A DNA stretch of 64,000 nt, taken from NCBI RefSeq assembly GCF_001050035.1, contig NZ_CVTA01000055.1, positions 1 to 64,000 on the forward strand. The letters run 5' to 3'. Position 1 is the first letter of the stretch, and each line of letters starts with the position of its first letter. Below are positions 29,949 to 45,606 of this stretch, one piece after another. Source of the DNA: Mycolicibacterium komanii. Lineage in GTDB: Bacteria > Actinomycetota > Actinomycetes > Mycobacteriales > Mycobacteriaceae. The position numbers and the translations under genes are program-made. Below the pieces are notes generated by a model. The model was not told the origin of the DNA. It was given only the letters and a program-made list of their open reading frames with translations, and ran no database searches.

Positions 29949-32282
29949 GTGGACGCCGAGCCCTCGGCTCGCGTTCAACAGAGTCGGACTCAAAAGGCCG
30001 GCCTTCAGAAAGCCACGTTCTGCCGGATCTGCGAGCCGCTCTGCGGCATGATCGCGACCGTCGAAGACGGCCGGTTGACCGAGCTGCGTCCCGACAAGGA
30101 CCATCCGCTCTCGGCGGGATTCGCATGCCAGAAAGGCATCGCGTTCACAGAGGTCGTCAACGACCCCGACCGCGTCACCACTCCGCTGCGCAGACGGGCT
30201 CGCGCTGACGGTCTTCGCGCAAGCGGTCCCCCGCAAGCGGGAGGTGCCCCCACATCCGAAGGCGGGTTCGACGCGGTGAGTTGGGACGAGGCGATGACCG
30301 ACATCGCCGCCCGGCTCGGCGACATCCACCGCAGGCACGGCGCCGGCGCGATCGGTTGGTACTTCGGCAACCCGGGAGCGTTCAGTTACTCCTACACGCT
30401 GGCCCTCAACATGCTGATGGGCGGATTCGGGCTCGGCCTGTTCGGCGCCGGTCGGGGTTTGCACGTCTTCACCGCGGGCTCGCAGGACGTGAACAATCGC
30501 TTCGTCGCCAGCCAGCTGCTCTACGGGTCGCCGCTCGCCTTGCCCGTGCCCGACGTGTTGCGCACGGATCTTCTCGTGGTCATGGGCGCGAACCCGGTCA
30601 TCTCGCACGGCAGCGTGCTGACCGTGCCGCGGATCCGCGATCGCATGCACGACATCGTCAAACGCGGCGGCCGGGTGCTGGTCGTCGACCCCCGACGGAC
30701 CGAGACCGCCGCCCAATTCGAATGGCTGGGCATCGTCCCGGACGGCGACGCCTACCTGCTGTTGTCGCTGCTGCACGTGATGTTCGCCGAAGGCCTGGTC
30801 GACCGGGCCCGACTGGAGAGGCAGGCCGACGGCACACGATGGCTCGAGCGGTTGGCCGCGCCGTTTCGCCCCGAAGTCACCGAGGCGCACACCGGGATCG
30901 ACCCGTCAGCGGTGCGCGGCCTGGCCTGCGATCTCGTCCGCACGCAGCGGGCCGCGGTGTACGGCCGCGTCGGCACCAGCGTCGGCGAGAACGGAACATT
31001 GACGACGTATCTCTTGGACGCCGTCAACCTGGTCGCGGGCAATCTCGACGTGCCCGGCGGCAGCATGTTCGGCCGGTTCGGACTGCCGGGGGAGCGGTGG
31101 CTGAACATGGCCGGCGGGGCCCTGCTGCGCACCGTCTACCGTCGCAAGCGCTCGCGCATCGGCGGCTTCCCCTCCGTCCTCGGGTCCGAGCCCGCGGGAG
31201 TGATGGCCAAGGAGATCACGACACCGGGACGCGGACAGGTCAGGGCGCTGTTTGTCGGCGCGGGCAACCCGGTGCTGTCGGTGCCCAACGGCGACGAACT
31301 GGAGACCGCGCTGCGGTCTCTGGAGCTGATGGTCGGGATCGACCTCTACGTCAACGAGACGCTCGCGCACTGCGACTACGTGCTGCCCGCGACGTCGATG
31401 TATGAGCGTGACGACTTCCCACTGCCGTTCCAGAACCTGCAACCCACGCCGTTCCGACAGGCCACCGAGGCCGTCATCGCGCCGGTGGGGCAGGCCCGCG
31501 CGGAGTGGGAGATCATCGACGACCTGACCGCAAGGATGTGGCGGTCGACGCCAGGCCTAGCCATGCTCGCCGCAATGCGAAAGGCTCTGTCCGCGTTCGG
31601 ATTTCGACTCACTCCCCGGATCCTCGTCGACGCGGTGATCCGGCTTGCCGAGGGCGGCGACCGGTTCGGCCTACGGCGCGGGTTGAGCTTCTCCAAGCTC
31701 ACGGCGGACCATCCGCACGGCCTCGTCCTCGCCGACCGTCTGCGCGCCGGGGTGCTCCGCGACACCGTCGTCTACCGCGGTCGTCGGGTGCGGCTGTGCC
31801 ACGAAGAGATCGCCGCCGAGGTCGACAAGCTGTCGCGCCGCAGCGTGGCCGACGGCTATCCGATGCGGCTGATCGGCATGCGGGAGGCGCGGTCGGAGAA
31901 CTCGTGGATGCACAACTCGCCGTTGCTGATGCGCGGAGAGCGCACACATCGGGCGCGCATGCACGTCGACGACGCGGCCGCCGCCGGCATCGTCGACGGG
32001 GACATCGTGCGCATCTCGTCGCCGCATGGCCAGATCGAGCTGCCGGTCCTCGTCACCAAGGACATCGTTCCCGGGGTGGTCGCCGTGCCGCACGGGTGGG
32101 GGCACAAGGGCACGGCCGGATGGCGCGTGGCCAACGACGCAGGCGGCGCGAACGTCAACCGGTTGATGTCCAGCGATCCCGCCGACATCGAGAGCCTGGC
32201 CGGAATGGCACGGTTGACCGGCGTGCCGGTGCGCGTCGAGCGCGCGTCCACGCACTCCGAGCACGCGCAAACTTCCGCATAA
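29949..32282 (+). CDS. Molybdopterin-dependent oxidoreductase with N-terminal [4Fe-4S] site
   Basis: A 777-residue member of the DMSO-reductase family (formate dehydrogenase/nitrate reductase-like). The iron-sulfur ligands are Cys25-x2-Cys28-x3-Cys32-x27-Cys60 and the molybdopterin domains follow (IGWYFGNPGAF, VMGANPVISHGS, YVLPATSMYERDDF, MHNSPLLMRGERT). No twin-Arg signal is seen, so it is probably cytoplasmic. It begins 9 bases after mkl. A palindromic insertion at 30212-30261 adds about 17 residues in frame (about 88-104) in the loop before the SWDEAM motif. It resembles Rv0197-type oxidoreductases of M. tuberculosis, which are at a different locus. Substrate unknown. Confidence 0.88.
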   Translation: MDAEPSARVQQSRTQKAGLQKATFCRICEPLCGMIATVEDGRLTELRPDKDHPLSAGFACQKGIAFTEVVNDPDRVTTPLRRRARADGLRASGPPQAGGAPTSEGGFDAVSWDEAMTDIAARLGDIHRRHGAGAIGWYFGNPGAFSYSYTLALNMLMGGFGLGLFGAGRGLHVFTAGSQDVNNRFVASQLLYGSPLALPVPDVLRTDLLVVMGANPVISHGSVLTVPRIRDRMHDIVKRGGRVLVVDPRRTETAAQFEWLGIVPDGDAYLLLSLLHVMFAEGLVDRARLERQADGTRWLERLAAPFRPEVTEAHTGIDPSAVRGLACDLVRTQRAAVYGRVGTSVGENGTLTTYLLDAVNLVAGNLDVPGGSMFGRFGLPGERWLNMAGGALLRTVYRRKRSRIGGFPSVLGSEPAGVMAKEITTPGRGQVRALFVGAGNPVLSVPNGDELETALRSLELMVGIDLYVNETLAHCDYVLPATSMYERDDFPLPFQNLQPTPFRQATEAVIAPVGQARAEWEIIDDLTARMWRSTPGLAMLAAMRKALSAFGFRLTPRILVDAVIRLAEGGDRFGLRRGLSFSKLTADHPHGLVLADRLRAGVLRDTVVYRGRRVRLCHEEIAAEVDKLSRRSVADGYPMRLIGMREARSENSWMHNSPLLMRGERTHRARMHVDDAAAAGIVDGDIVRISSPHGQIELPVLVTKDIVPGVVAVPHGWGHKGTAGWRVANDAGGANVNRLMSSDPADIESLAGMARLTGVPVRVERASTHSEHAQTSA
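30212..30261. repeat. Palindromic interspersed repeat inserted in a coding sequence
   Basis: About 50 bases, bounded by CTTCG and CGAAG, with the direct repeat CGCAAGCGG twice and an inner hairpin CCCGC-AA-GCGGG. The block is read through in frame by the oxidoreductase gene as an Arg/Gly/Pro-rich stretch unlike the flanking protein. It has the look of a short mycobacterial REP/MIRU-like element; its family was not identified by search. Confidence 0.6.
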
Positions 32283-32340
32283 GGCCGATCCGCGGCCAGC
32301 AAACCCGTTATCTTTCTCCCGTCGCCGAGCGGGAGAGGCC

Positions 32341-34320
32341 ATGGTCGACCGGATTCTGATGTGGTTGGGCGCGGGTGTCGTCACCGCGGGGATGTCGGCG
32401 GCCATGGTCGCCGGTGCGGGTGCGGCGACCGCCGACGACGGCTCGTCGTCGAACGCCGGTGGGGCGAGCAGTTCCGAGTCGTCGAATTCGGCTGGCAGCA
32501 CGAAGGATTCGACCGATTCCCCGGCCTCCGCCGTGACTGGTGGACAAACGGCCGGATCGGCCGCCACCCGCACGACCGGTGGCCCGCCGCGCACCCGGGT
32601 CGGTGCTCGACGCGTGGACGACGCGACCGTTGAGGCGAAGAAGTCCGACGCCACCGACGCAACGGACCGCAAGCCCGACCGGAAGCGGCCAGGTGCGGGT
32701 CGCAAGTTTGCAGACGCGACCACAGCGCAGGCAAACGACAGCGCCCCGGGCGACAGCCCCGCGAAAGAAGACGATGGCCCTGCCAAAGATGACGACGCTG
32801 TCAAAGAAGGCCCCACCAACCAAGGCCCCACCAATCAAGGCACCGCAATCACCGAAGAGCAGGCCCCCGAGGAGACCATCGAAGAGGTCGTCGAAGAGGT
32901 CGTCGCCGACTCCCGTTCGGACCGCGACCACGGCGCCGACCAGACGCCCGCTGCGCTCACGCGGAACGTCACCCGCATCGCGGCGGACGAGCACACCGCC
33001 ATCCGAATCGAGGTCGACAAGGCCGCCACGACGACCGTCGTCGACACGACGTTCGGCACAGGCGCCCAGTCCGCCGAAGAGCGCACGGCGGTCGTCCTCG
33101 AGCAGCCGGAGGAGAACTTCGTCGAGCAGGAATTCGCCGTCCAGCCGGTGGCTTACGCGGCTCCGCTGACAGCGACCACGGCCACCGCGCCCCAGCTTCC
33201 CACCCTCATCCGGGTGATCGGCACGATCGTGTTCGACCTCTACGCGTTGGCCACCCGGATCCTCGGCGGCCCGCCGATCCTCCCGGCGAACAGCACGGTC
33301 ACCGTGCGCTCCTCGACGCTGCGGATCGACTGCGCGTGCGCCGAGGGAGAGGGAAAGGAGGTGCCCGCCGACTGGTACATCCCCAAGACCGCCGAGGACG
33401 CACCGCCGGAGCGGCTCATTTACCTCCAGCACGGCTTCCTCGCCAGCGGGCCCTGGTACAGCCACACTGCAGCAGCGCTCGCCGAACGCACGAACAGCAT
33501 CGTCGTCGCCCCGACGATCACCTCGAACTTCTTCGCCCTCGACGGATGCTGGCTCGGAGGCGCACCCATGCACGAGGCGATGGCGGGCCTGTTCAGCGAC
33601 GGGAACACCGCGTTGGAAGACAGCGCCCGCGCGGCCGGCTACGACGGGCGGATCCCGGATCGGGTCGTGCTTATGGGCCACTCGCTCGGTGGTGGTGCGG
33701 TCTCCGGTATGGCGGGCCACATGGCCGAGGACGCCCGCGTCGACAGGCTCGCGGGTGTCGTGCTGCTCGACGGTGTCGCCCTCGGCGATCCGGCGCGGAT
33801 GACGGAGTCGCTGAAGAAGGTTCCGCTCGACATCCCGATTTACCAGCTCGCCGCGCCGGTCTACATGTGGAACAACTTCGGCGCCGGCCTCGACGCCCTG
33901 GCCGCGGCACGCCCGACCGGTTTCATCGGCGTGACATTGGTCAACGGGTCGCACGTCGACTCCATGCGCGGCGGCAATCCCCTCATCCAGTTCGCCCAGG
34001 AGCTGGTCGCCGGGTTCACGCGCCCCGAGAACGCCGCGGCCGCGCAGATGTTGATGGTCGGCTGGGTCAACGACATGTTCGACCCCACGAGCCACCAGGG
34101 CGTCTACCTCGAGCGCGGCGAGCAGTACAGCTTCGACACCCCGGCCGGGAAGGCCACCGTCGTCGCCCTGCCGAACACCCTGACCAAGCCATACCTGTTG
34201 AACTTCCTGCGCCCGTTCATGTCGCTGGCCAACGGACTCTTCAGCATGGATCCGGTCTGTGTCCGCGAGTCCGTCGGCTCAACCGGGTCCGGACACTGCA
34301 GCGACGCCATCGCCGCGTGA
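32341..34320 (+). CDS. Secreted alpha/beta hydrolase with long disordered N-terminal linker
   Basis: A 659-residue exported protein. An N-terminal signal (MVDRILMWLGAGVVTAGMSA..., ending near Ala30) is followed by about 230 residues rich in Ser, Thr, Asp, Lys and Glu, including an imperfect GPTNQ repeat, which likely spans the cell wall. The hydrolase domain starts near residue 290: LIYLQHGFLASGPWY (oxyanion), nucleophile elbow GHSLGGG with Ser448, and a likely His in VNGSHVDSM. The final Cys pair (MDPVCVRES and GHCSDA) may form a disulfide. Such linker-plus-hydrolase proteins are frequent in Mycolicibacterium. It ends 387 bases before rpoB. Substrate unknown, probably a lipid ester. Confidence 0.85.
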   Translation: MVDRILMWLGAGVVTAGMSAAMVAGAGAATADDGSSSNAGGASSSESSNSAGSTKDSTDSPASAVTGGQTAGSAATRTTGGPPRTRVGARRVDDATVEAKKSDATDATDRKPDRKRPGAGRKFADATTAQANDSAPGDSPAKEDDGPAKDDDAVKEGPTNQGPTNQGTAITEEQAPEETIEEVVEEVVADSRSDRDHGADQTPAALTRNVTRIAADEHTAIRIEVDKAATTTVVDTTFGTGAQSAEERTAVVLEQPEENFVEQEFAVQPVAYAAPLTATTATAPQLPTLIRVIGTIVFDLYALATRILGGPPILPANSTVTVRSSTLRIDCACAEGEGKEVPADWYIPKTAEDAPPERLIYLQHGFLASGPWYSHTAAALAERTNSIVVAPTITSNFFALDGCWLGGAPMHEAMAGLFSDGNTALEDSARAAGYDGRIPDRVVLMGHSLGGGAVSGMAGHMAEDARVDRLAGVVLLDGVALGDPARMTESLKKVPLDIPIYQLAAPVYMWNNFGAGLDALAAARPTGFIGVTLVNGSHVDSMRGGNPLIQFAQELVAGFTRPENAAAAQMLMVGWVNDMFDPTSHQGVYLERGEQYSFDTPAGKATVVALPNTLTKPYLLNFLRPFMSLANGLFSMDPVCVRESVGSTGSGHCSDAIAA

Positions 34321-38193
<3,873 letters not shown>

Positions 38194-38230
38194 TCTTCTC
38201 GGGAATGTGTCCCCCCGAATTGGTTACTAA

Positions 38231-42199
<3,969 letters not shown>

Positions 42200-42210
42200 C
42201 CAAGTCACGC

Positions 42211-42247
42211 AAATGCCCCCGGGGTTCGCCCCGGGGGCATTTTCGTC
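42211..42247 (+). terminator. Strong intrinsic terminator after rpoC
   Basis: AAATGCCCCCGGGG (42211-42224) and CCCCGGGGGCATTT (42229-42242) form a perfect 14-bp stem around a TTCG tetraloop, 12 bases after the rpoC stop, followed by TCGTC. It is the clearest terminator in the window. Confidence 0.95.
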
Positions 42248-42356
42248 TGAGCGAGCGATGCCCCCAGGCCCGCGAGCGCTCGCCCTTGTACGGTTTCGCG
42301 GCTCAATTTCGTACCTGGATGAGCGCTCGGGATCCGGGGTGTCATCATTCGCTTCG

Positions 42357-43340
42357 ATGCTGGCGAATATCGCGTGGTTCCTCGCCGGGCTGACCGCGTT
42401 GATCGTCGGTGCCGAGGTGATGGTCAAGGGCGGGTCCCGCCTGGCCGCCCGGCTGGGCATCAGCCCGATCGTGGTGGGCCTGACCGTGGTGTCGATCGGC
42501 ACCAGCATGCCGGAACTGGCCGTCGGCGTGACGGCCGCCGGCCAGGGGAGTGGGGCGTTGGCGGTCGGCAACATCGCCGGAACCAACGTGGTCAACCTGT
42601 TCCTGATACTGGGGTTGAGTGCGGCGATGGTCCCGTTGGTCCTGCAGTTGCGGACCATTCGCCTGGAGCTGCCGATGATGGCGGTGGCCGCGCTGTTGCT
42701 GTTCGCGCTCGCGGCCGACGGTGTGATGACGCGTACCGACGGCGTCATCCTTCTCACGGGCGCGGTCGTCTACACCGCCGTGGTGATCTGGTCGGCGCAC
42801 CGGGAATCGCGAGCGGTCGTCGGCGAATTCGCGGAGGCCTATGCCGAGGAGGTGGCGGAAGAGCCCGCCGGCGGTCGCCGTCAGATGCTGCGCGAGGCCG
42901 CGATGCTCGTCGGCGGTATCGCGCTGGTGGTGGTCGGCGCCGAATGGCTCGTCGACGGTGCTGTCGGAATGGCCCGCGAGTTCGGCGTTTCCGATGCGCT
43001 GATCGGGCTCACCGTGGTGGCTATCGGAACCTCGGCACCCGAACTGGTGACCACGGTGATGTCGACCCTGCGCGGTGACCGCGACATCGCGATCGGAAAT
43101 CTGGTGGGCAGCAGCATCTACAACATCGCGCTGATACTCGGCGTCACCTGCCTGGTGCCTGCGCACGGCCTGGTGCTGCCGACGAGCCTGGTGCGCATCG
43201 ACATCCCGATCATGGTGATCGTCGCGCTGCTCTGCATTCCGATCTTCATCACCGGCCGACGTGTCAGCCGCACCGAGGGCGTGCTGATGGTGACGGCATA
43301 TCTGGGGTATCTGACCTTTCTGCTCGCCACCCAGACCTGA
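42357..43340 (+). CDS. Calcium/sodium antiporter (CaCA family)
   Basis: A 327-residue membrane transporter with about ten hydrophobic helices in two inverted halves. Each half carries the alpha-repeat of the CaCA family: VVGLTVVSIGTSMPEL (first) and LIGLTVVAIGTSAPEL (second), with the conserved acidic residue and the GN-I/L-x-G-T/S-N/S motif (VGNIAGTNVVN; IGNLVGSSIYN). A central acidic loop lies between. It probably exchanges Ca2+ for Na+ or H+ across the cytoplasmic membrane. The ATG at 42357 begins the first helix. In M. tuberculosis a neutral ceramidase (Rv0669c) occupies this place, so content differs. Confidence 0.92.
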   Translation: MLANIAWFLAGLTALIVGAEVMVKGGSRLAARLGISPIVVGLTVVSIGTSMPELAVGVTAAGQGSGALAVGNIAGTNVVNLFLILGLSAAMVPLVLQLRTIRLELPMMAVAALLLFALAADGVMTRTDGVILLTGAVVYTAVVIWSAHRESRAVVGEFAEAYAEEVAEEPAGGRRQMLREAAMLVGGIALVVVGAEWLVDGAVGMAREFGVSDALIGLTVVAIGTSAPELVTTVMSTLRGDRDIAIGNLVGSSIYNIALILGVTCLVPAHGLVLPTSLVRIDIPIMVIVALLCIPIFITGRRVSRTEGVLMVTAYLGYLTFLLATQT

Positions 43341-43350
43341 CCTATCCGTC

Positions 43351-43496
43351 CCTCGCCGCTTGATCGTCGCCCGCGTGAGTTCGTCGGGCGGGCTCCTCAA
43401 CGCGGCTCGTTCCTCGCCGCTTGATCGTCGCCCGCGTGGGTTGATCGGGCGGGCTCCTCAACGCGGCTCGTTCCTCGCCGCTTGATCGTCGCCCGC
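43351..43496. repeat. 61-bp tandem direct repeat, about 2.4 copies, each a hairpin
   Basis: Units begin CCTCGCCGCTTGATCGTCGC at 43351, 43412 and 43473: two full 61-base copies and a 24-base partial copy ending just before the nfo start region. Copies 1 and 2 differ by a few bases after CCCGCGTG (AGTTCGTC against GGTTGATC). Within a unit GCCGC pairs with GCGGC and GCCCGC with GCGGGC, so each copy can form a nested hairpin. It looks like a VNTR/MIRU-type intergenic unit. Confidence 0.85.
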
Positions 43497-43510
43497 CTAG
43501 ACTCGGCCTC

Positions 43511-44263
43511 GTGCTTATCGGTTCTCACGTCCACGGTGACGATCCGCTCGCTGCGGCACAGGCCGACGGCGCGGACGTCGTGCAGTTCTTCCTCGGAAAT
43601 CCGCAGAGCTGGAAGAAGCCCAAGCCCCGTGAGGACGCCGACGTACTCAAGGCGTCGAGCATTCCGCTCTACGTCCATGCGCCCTACCTGATCAACGTCG
43701 CCTCCGCGAACAACCGGGTGCGGATCCCGTCGCGCAAGATCCTGCAGGACACCTGCGACGCGGCCGCTGAGGTCGGTGCGACGGCGGTCATCGTGCACGG
43801 CGGTCACGCCGACGACAAGGACTGGGACGCCGGGTTCGAACGCTGGGTCAAGGCGCTCGACTACCTCGAGACCGAGGTGCCGGTGTACCTGGAGAACACC
43901 GCGGGCGGCGACCACGCGATGGCCAGGCACTTCGACGTCATCGCCCGGCTGTGGGACCACATCGGAGACAAAGGCATCGGGTTCTGCCTGGACACCTGCC
44001 ACGCCTGGGCCGCCGGTGAGGCGCTGATCGACGCCGTCGACCGCATCAAAGCCATCACCGGGCGCATCGACCTGGTGCACTGTAACGACTCGCGGGACGC
44101 CGCCGGTTCCGGCGCAGACCGACACGCCAACTTCGGCACCGGTCAGATCGATCCGCAGCTGCTCGTGGCGGTCGTCAAGGCCGCCGGCGCCCCGGTGATC
44201 TGCGAGACAGCGGACGAGGGGCGCAAGGATGACATCGCGTTCCTGCGCGAACACCTCGACTAG
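43511..44263 (+). CDS. nfo: Endonuclease IV (AP endonuclease)
   Basis: A 250-residue AP-endonuclease that cuts DNA 5' to abasic sites in base-excision repair; positional equivalent of Rv0670 (end). Seen: GSHVHGDD at the N-terminus (zinc His), [58 protein letters not shown] and VICETA: the full set of metal-ligand motifs of a family-2 AP endonuclease. The GTG at 43511 follows the end of the 61-bp repeat by 14 bases, so its leader contains part of that repeat. Confidence 0.96.
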   Translation: MLIGSHVHGDDPLAAAQADGADVVQFFLGNPQSWKKPKPREDADVLKASSIPLYVHAPYLINVASANNRVRIPSRKILQDTCDAAAEVGATAVIVHGGHADDKDWDAGFERWVKALDYLETEVPVYLENTAGGDHAMARHFDVIARLWDHIGDKGIGFCLDTCHAWAAGEALIDAVDRIKAITGRIDLVHCNDSRDAAGSGADRHANFGTGQIDPQLLVAVVKAAGAPVICETADEGRKDDIAFLREHLD

Positions 44264-44337
44264 CTCACTGGTCACGATCCGCTAACCGAACGGTCCTCAA
44301 ACCGTGGGTCACGCCGGGGTGAACTAGATTCATCCGA

Positions 44338-45543
44338 GTGGCCGCGGTCGACCAGTCATCTGTCGCGGTGTCGAGCGCTGCTGAGCGGTCCGACGCCCGC
44401 GCTCGTCGGCTCGTCATCGTGCGATGGGTCGCGATCCTGGTCTGGGCCACCATCATCGTCTACCGGACCATCACGTCCGGATTCGCCTTCAACCGCGAAC
44501 TCGTTCTGCTCTACATCGCGACCGGCCTGCTCGCCGCGAGCATCGGGCAGGGACGCCGCATGCTCTACGTCATCCGTGACTGGCTGCCGTTCGCGCTGAT
44601 ACTCATCGCCTACGACCTGAGCAGGGGCGCGGCGGACATGGTCGGTCGACCGACGCTCTGGGAGTGGCCGGCCGACGTGGACCGATGGCTGTTCGACGGC
44701 ACCGTGCCCACGGTGTGGCTGCAGGAACAGCTCAAACAGGCGCATCCGCCATGGTGGGAGGTCGTGGGCAGCTGCGTGTACATGTCCTTCTTCATCCTTC
44801 CCTACGTGGTCGCCGGGGTGTTGTGGCTGCGCAATCGGGACGAGTGGAAGGGGTTCGTGCGCCTGTTCGTCGGGTTGAACTTCGCAGGCCTGCTCATTTA
44901 CGCCCTGGTGCCCGCCGCCCCACCGTGGGCAGCGGCCCGCTGCACTCCGACTGAGGTCGCGGGTGGACCTGCCGACGCCCGCTGCATGTTCCGCTCCGCG
45001 CGCGGAGTCCCCGACGGTGGTGTGCTCGGGGCCATGCAGTCCAGTCAGGACGGCGCCAACCCGTGGATCGAGCGAATCGTCGGACGGGGCTGGGGCAACC
45101 TCAACCTGCACTCGGCGACCGCGTTGCTCGATGCGGGCCAGGCCAGCGTCAACTTGGTGGCGGCGATCCCGTCCCTGCATGCGGGGATGACCGCGGCCAT
45201 CGCCGCCTTCCTCTGGCACCGCGTCCACGGAGCCTGGCGTCCACTGCTCGTTGCTTATGTGCTCGTGATGGCCTTCACGCTGGTGTACACCGCCGAGCAC
45301 TACGTCATCGACATCCTGCTGGGCTGGGCGCTCGCCGCCGCGGTGATCACGGTCCTCAACCGCTACGAGAAACGTCGCCGGGCCAAGGCGTTGCAGTCGC
45401 CCGACCCGTCGGCGTCCGCAGTGGACGGCCACGACGAACCCGACGAGGCGAAGGAAACCGTCGAGCCCGAACCAGTCGAGGCCCAGACCCTCGTCGTGTC
45501 CGAACCCAGCGCTCTGGTGGTCGCCGACCTCGACAGCCGCTGA
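44338..45543 (+). CDS. PAP2-family membrane phosphatase (inositol phosphorylceramide synthase-like)
   Basis: A 401-residue integral membrane protein with about six to eight helices. The PAP2 catalytic motifs are visible in the second half: AAIPSLHAGM (catalytic His region) and AEHYVIDILLGWALA (His/Asp motif). The long N-terminal membrane part and FxP-rich loops resemble the Aur1/inositol-phosphoceramide synthase branch. The acidic C-terminal tail of about 60 residues (Asp, Glu, Pro, Val) is cytosolic or periplasmic. It likely dephosphorylates or transfers a phospholipid headgroup in envelope lipid synthesis. GTG start at 44338; divergence from nfo is only 74 bases so it may be co-transcribed. 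Confidence 0.85.
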   Translation: MAAVDQSSVAVSSAAERSDARARRLVIVRWVAILVWATIIVYRTITSGFAFNRELVLLYIATGLLAASIGQGRRMLYVIRDWLPFALILIAYDLSRGAADMVGRPTLWEWPADVDRWLFDGTVPTVWLQEQLKQAHPPWWEVVGSCVYMSFFILPYVVAGVLWLRNRDEWKGFVRLFVGLNFAGLLIYALVPAAPPWAAARCTPTEVAGGPADARCMFRSARGVPDGGVLGAMQSSQDGANPWIERIVGRGWGNLNLHSATALLDAGQASVNLVAAIPSLHAGMTAAIAAFLWHRVHGAWRPLLVAYVLVMAFTLVYTAEHYVIDILLGWALAAAVITVLNRYEKRRRAKALQSPDPSASAVDGHDEPDEAKETVEPEPVEAQTLVVSEPSALVVADLDSR

Positions 45544-45563
45544 CCGACAGCCAAGGCGGTATT

Positions 45564-45606
45564 ACAGCTATTGTGCAGCTGTTGATAAAAGTGTAATAGT
45601 GGTCGC
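45564..45606 (+). promoter_or_regulatory. fadE8 promoter: candidate leaderless start with inverted repeat
   Basis: TTGTGC (45571-45576), 17 bases, TAATAG (45594-45599). The predicted start is at about 45606, at or next to the ATG at 45607, and no Shine-Dalgarno sequence precedes the ATG: a leaderless mRNA. The -35 lies inside the dyad ACAGCT-N7-AGCTGT (45564-45582), a likely repressor site. Confidence 0.55.

Noticed and set aside
42251..42283. GCGAGCG...CGCTCGC dyad just after the rpoC terminator
   Set aside because: Includes a 12-base self-complementary stretch at 42272-42283 but has no gene or promoter context to support a role.
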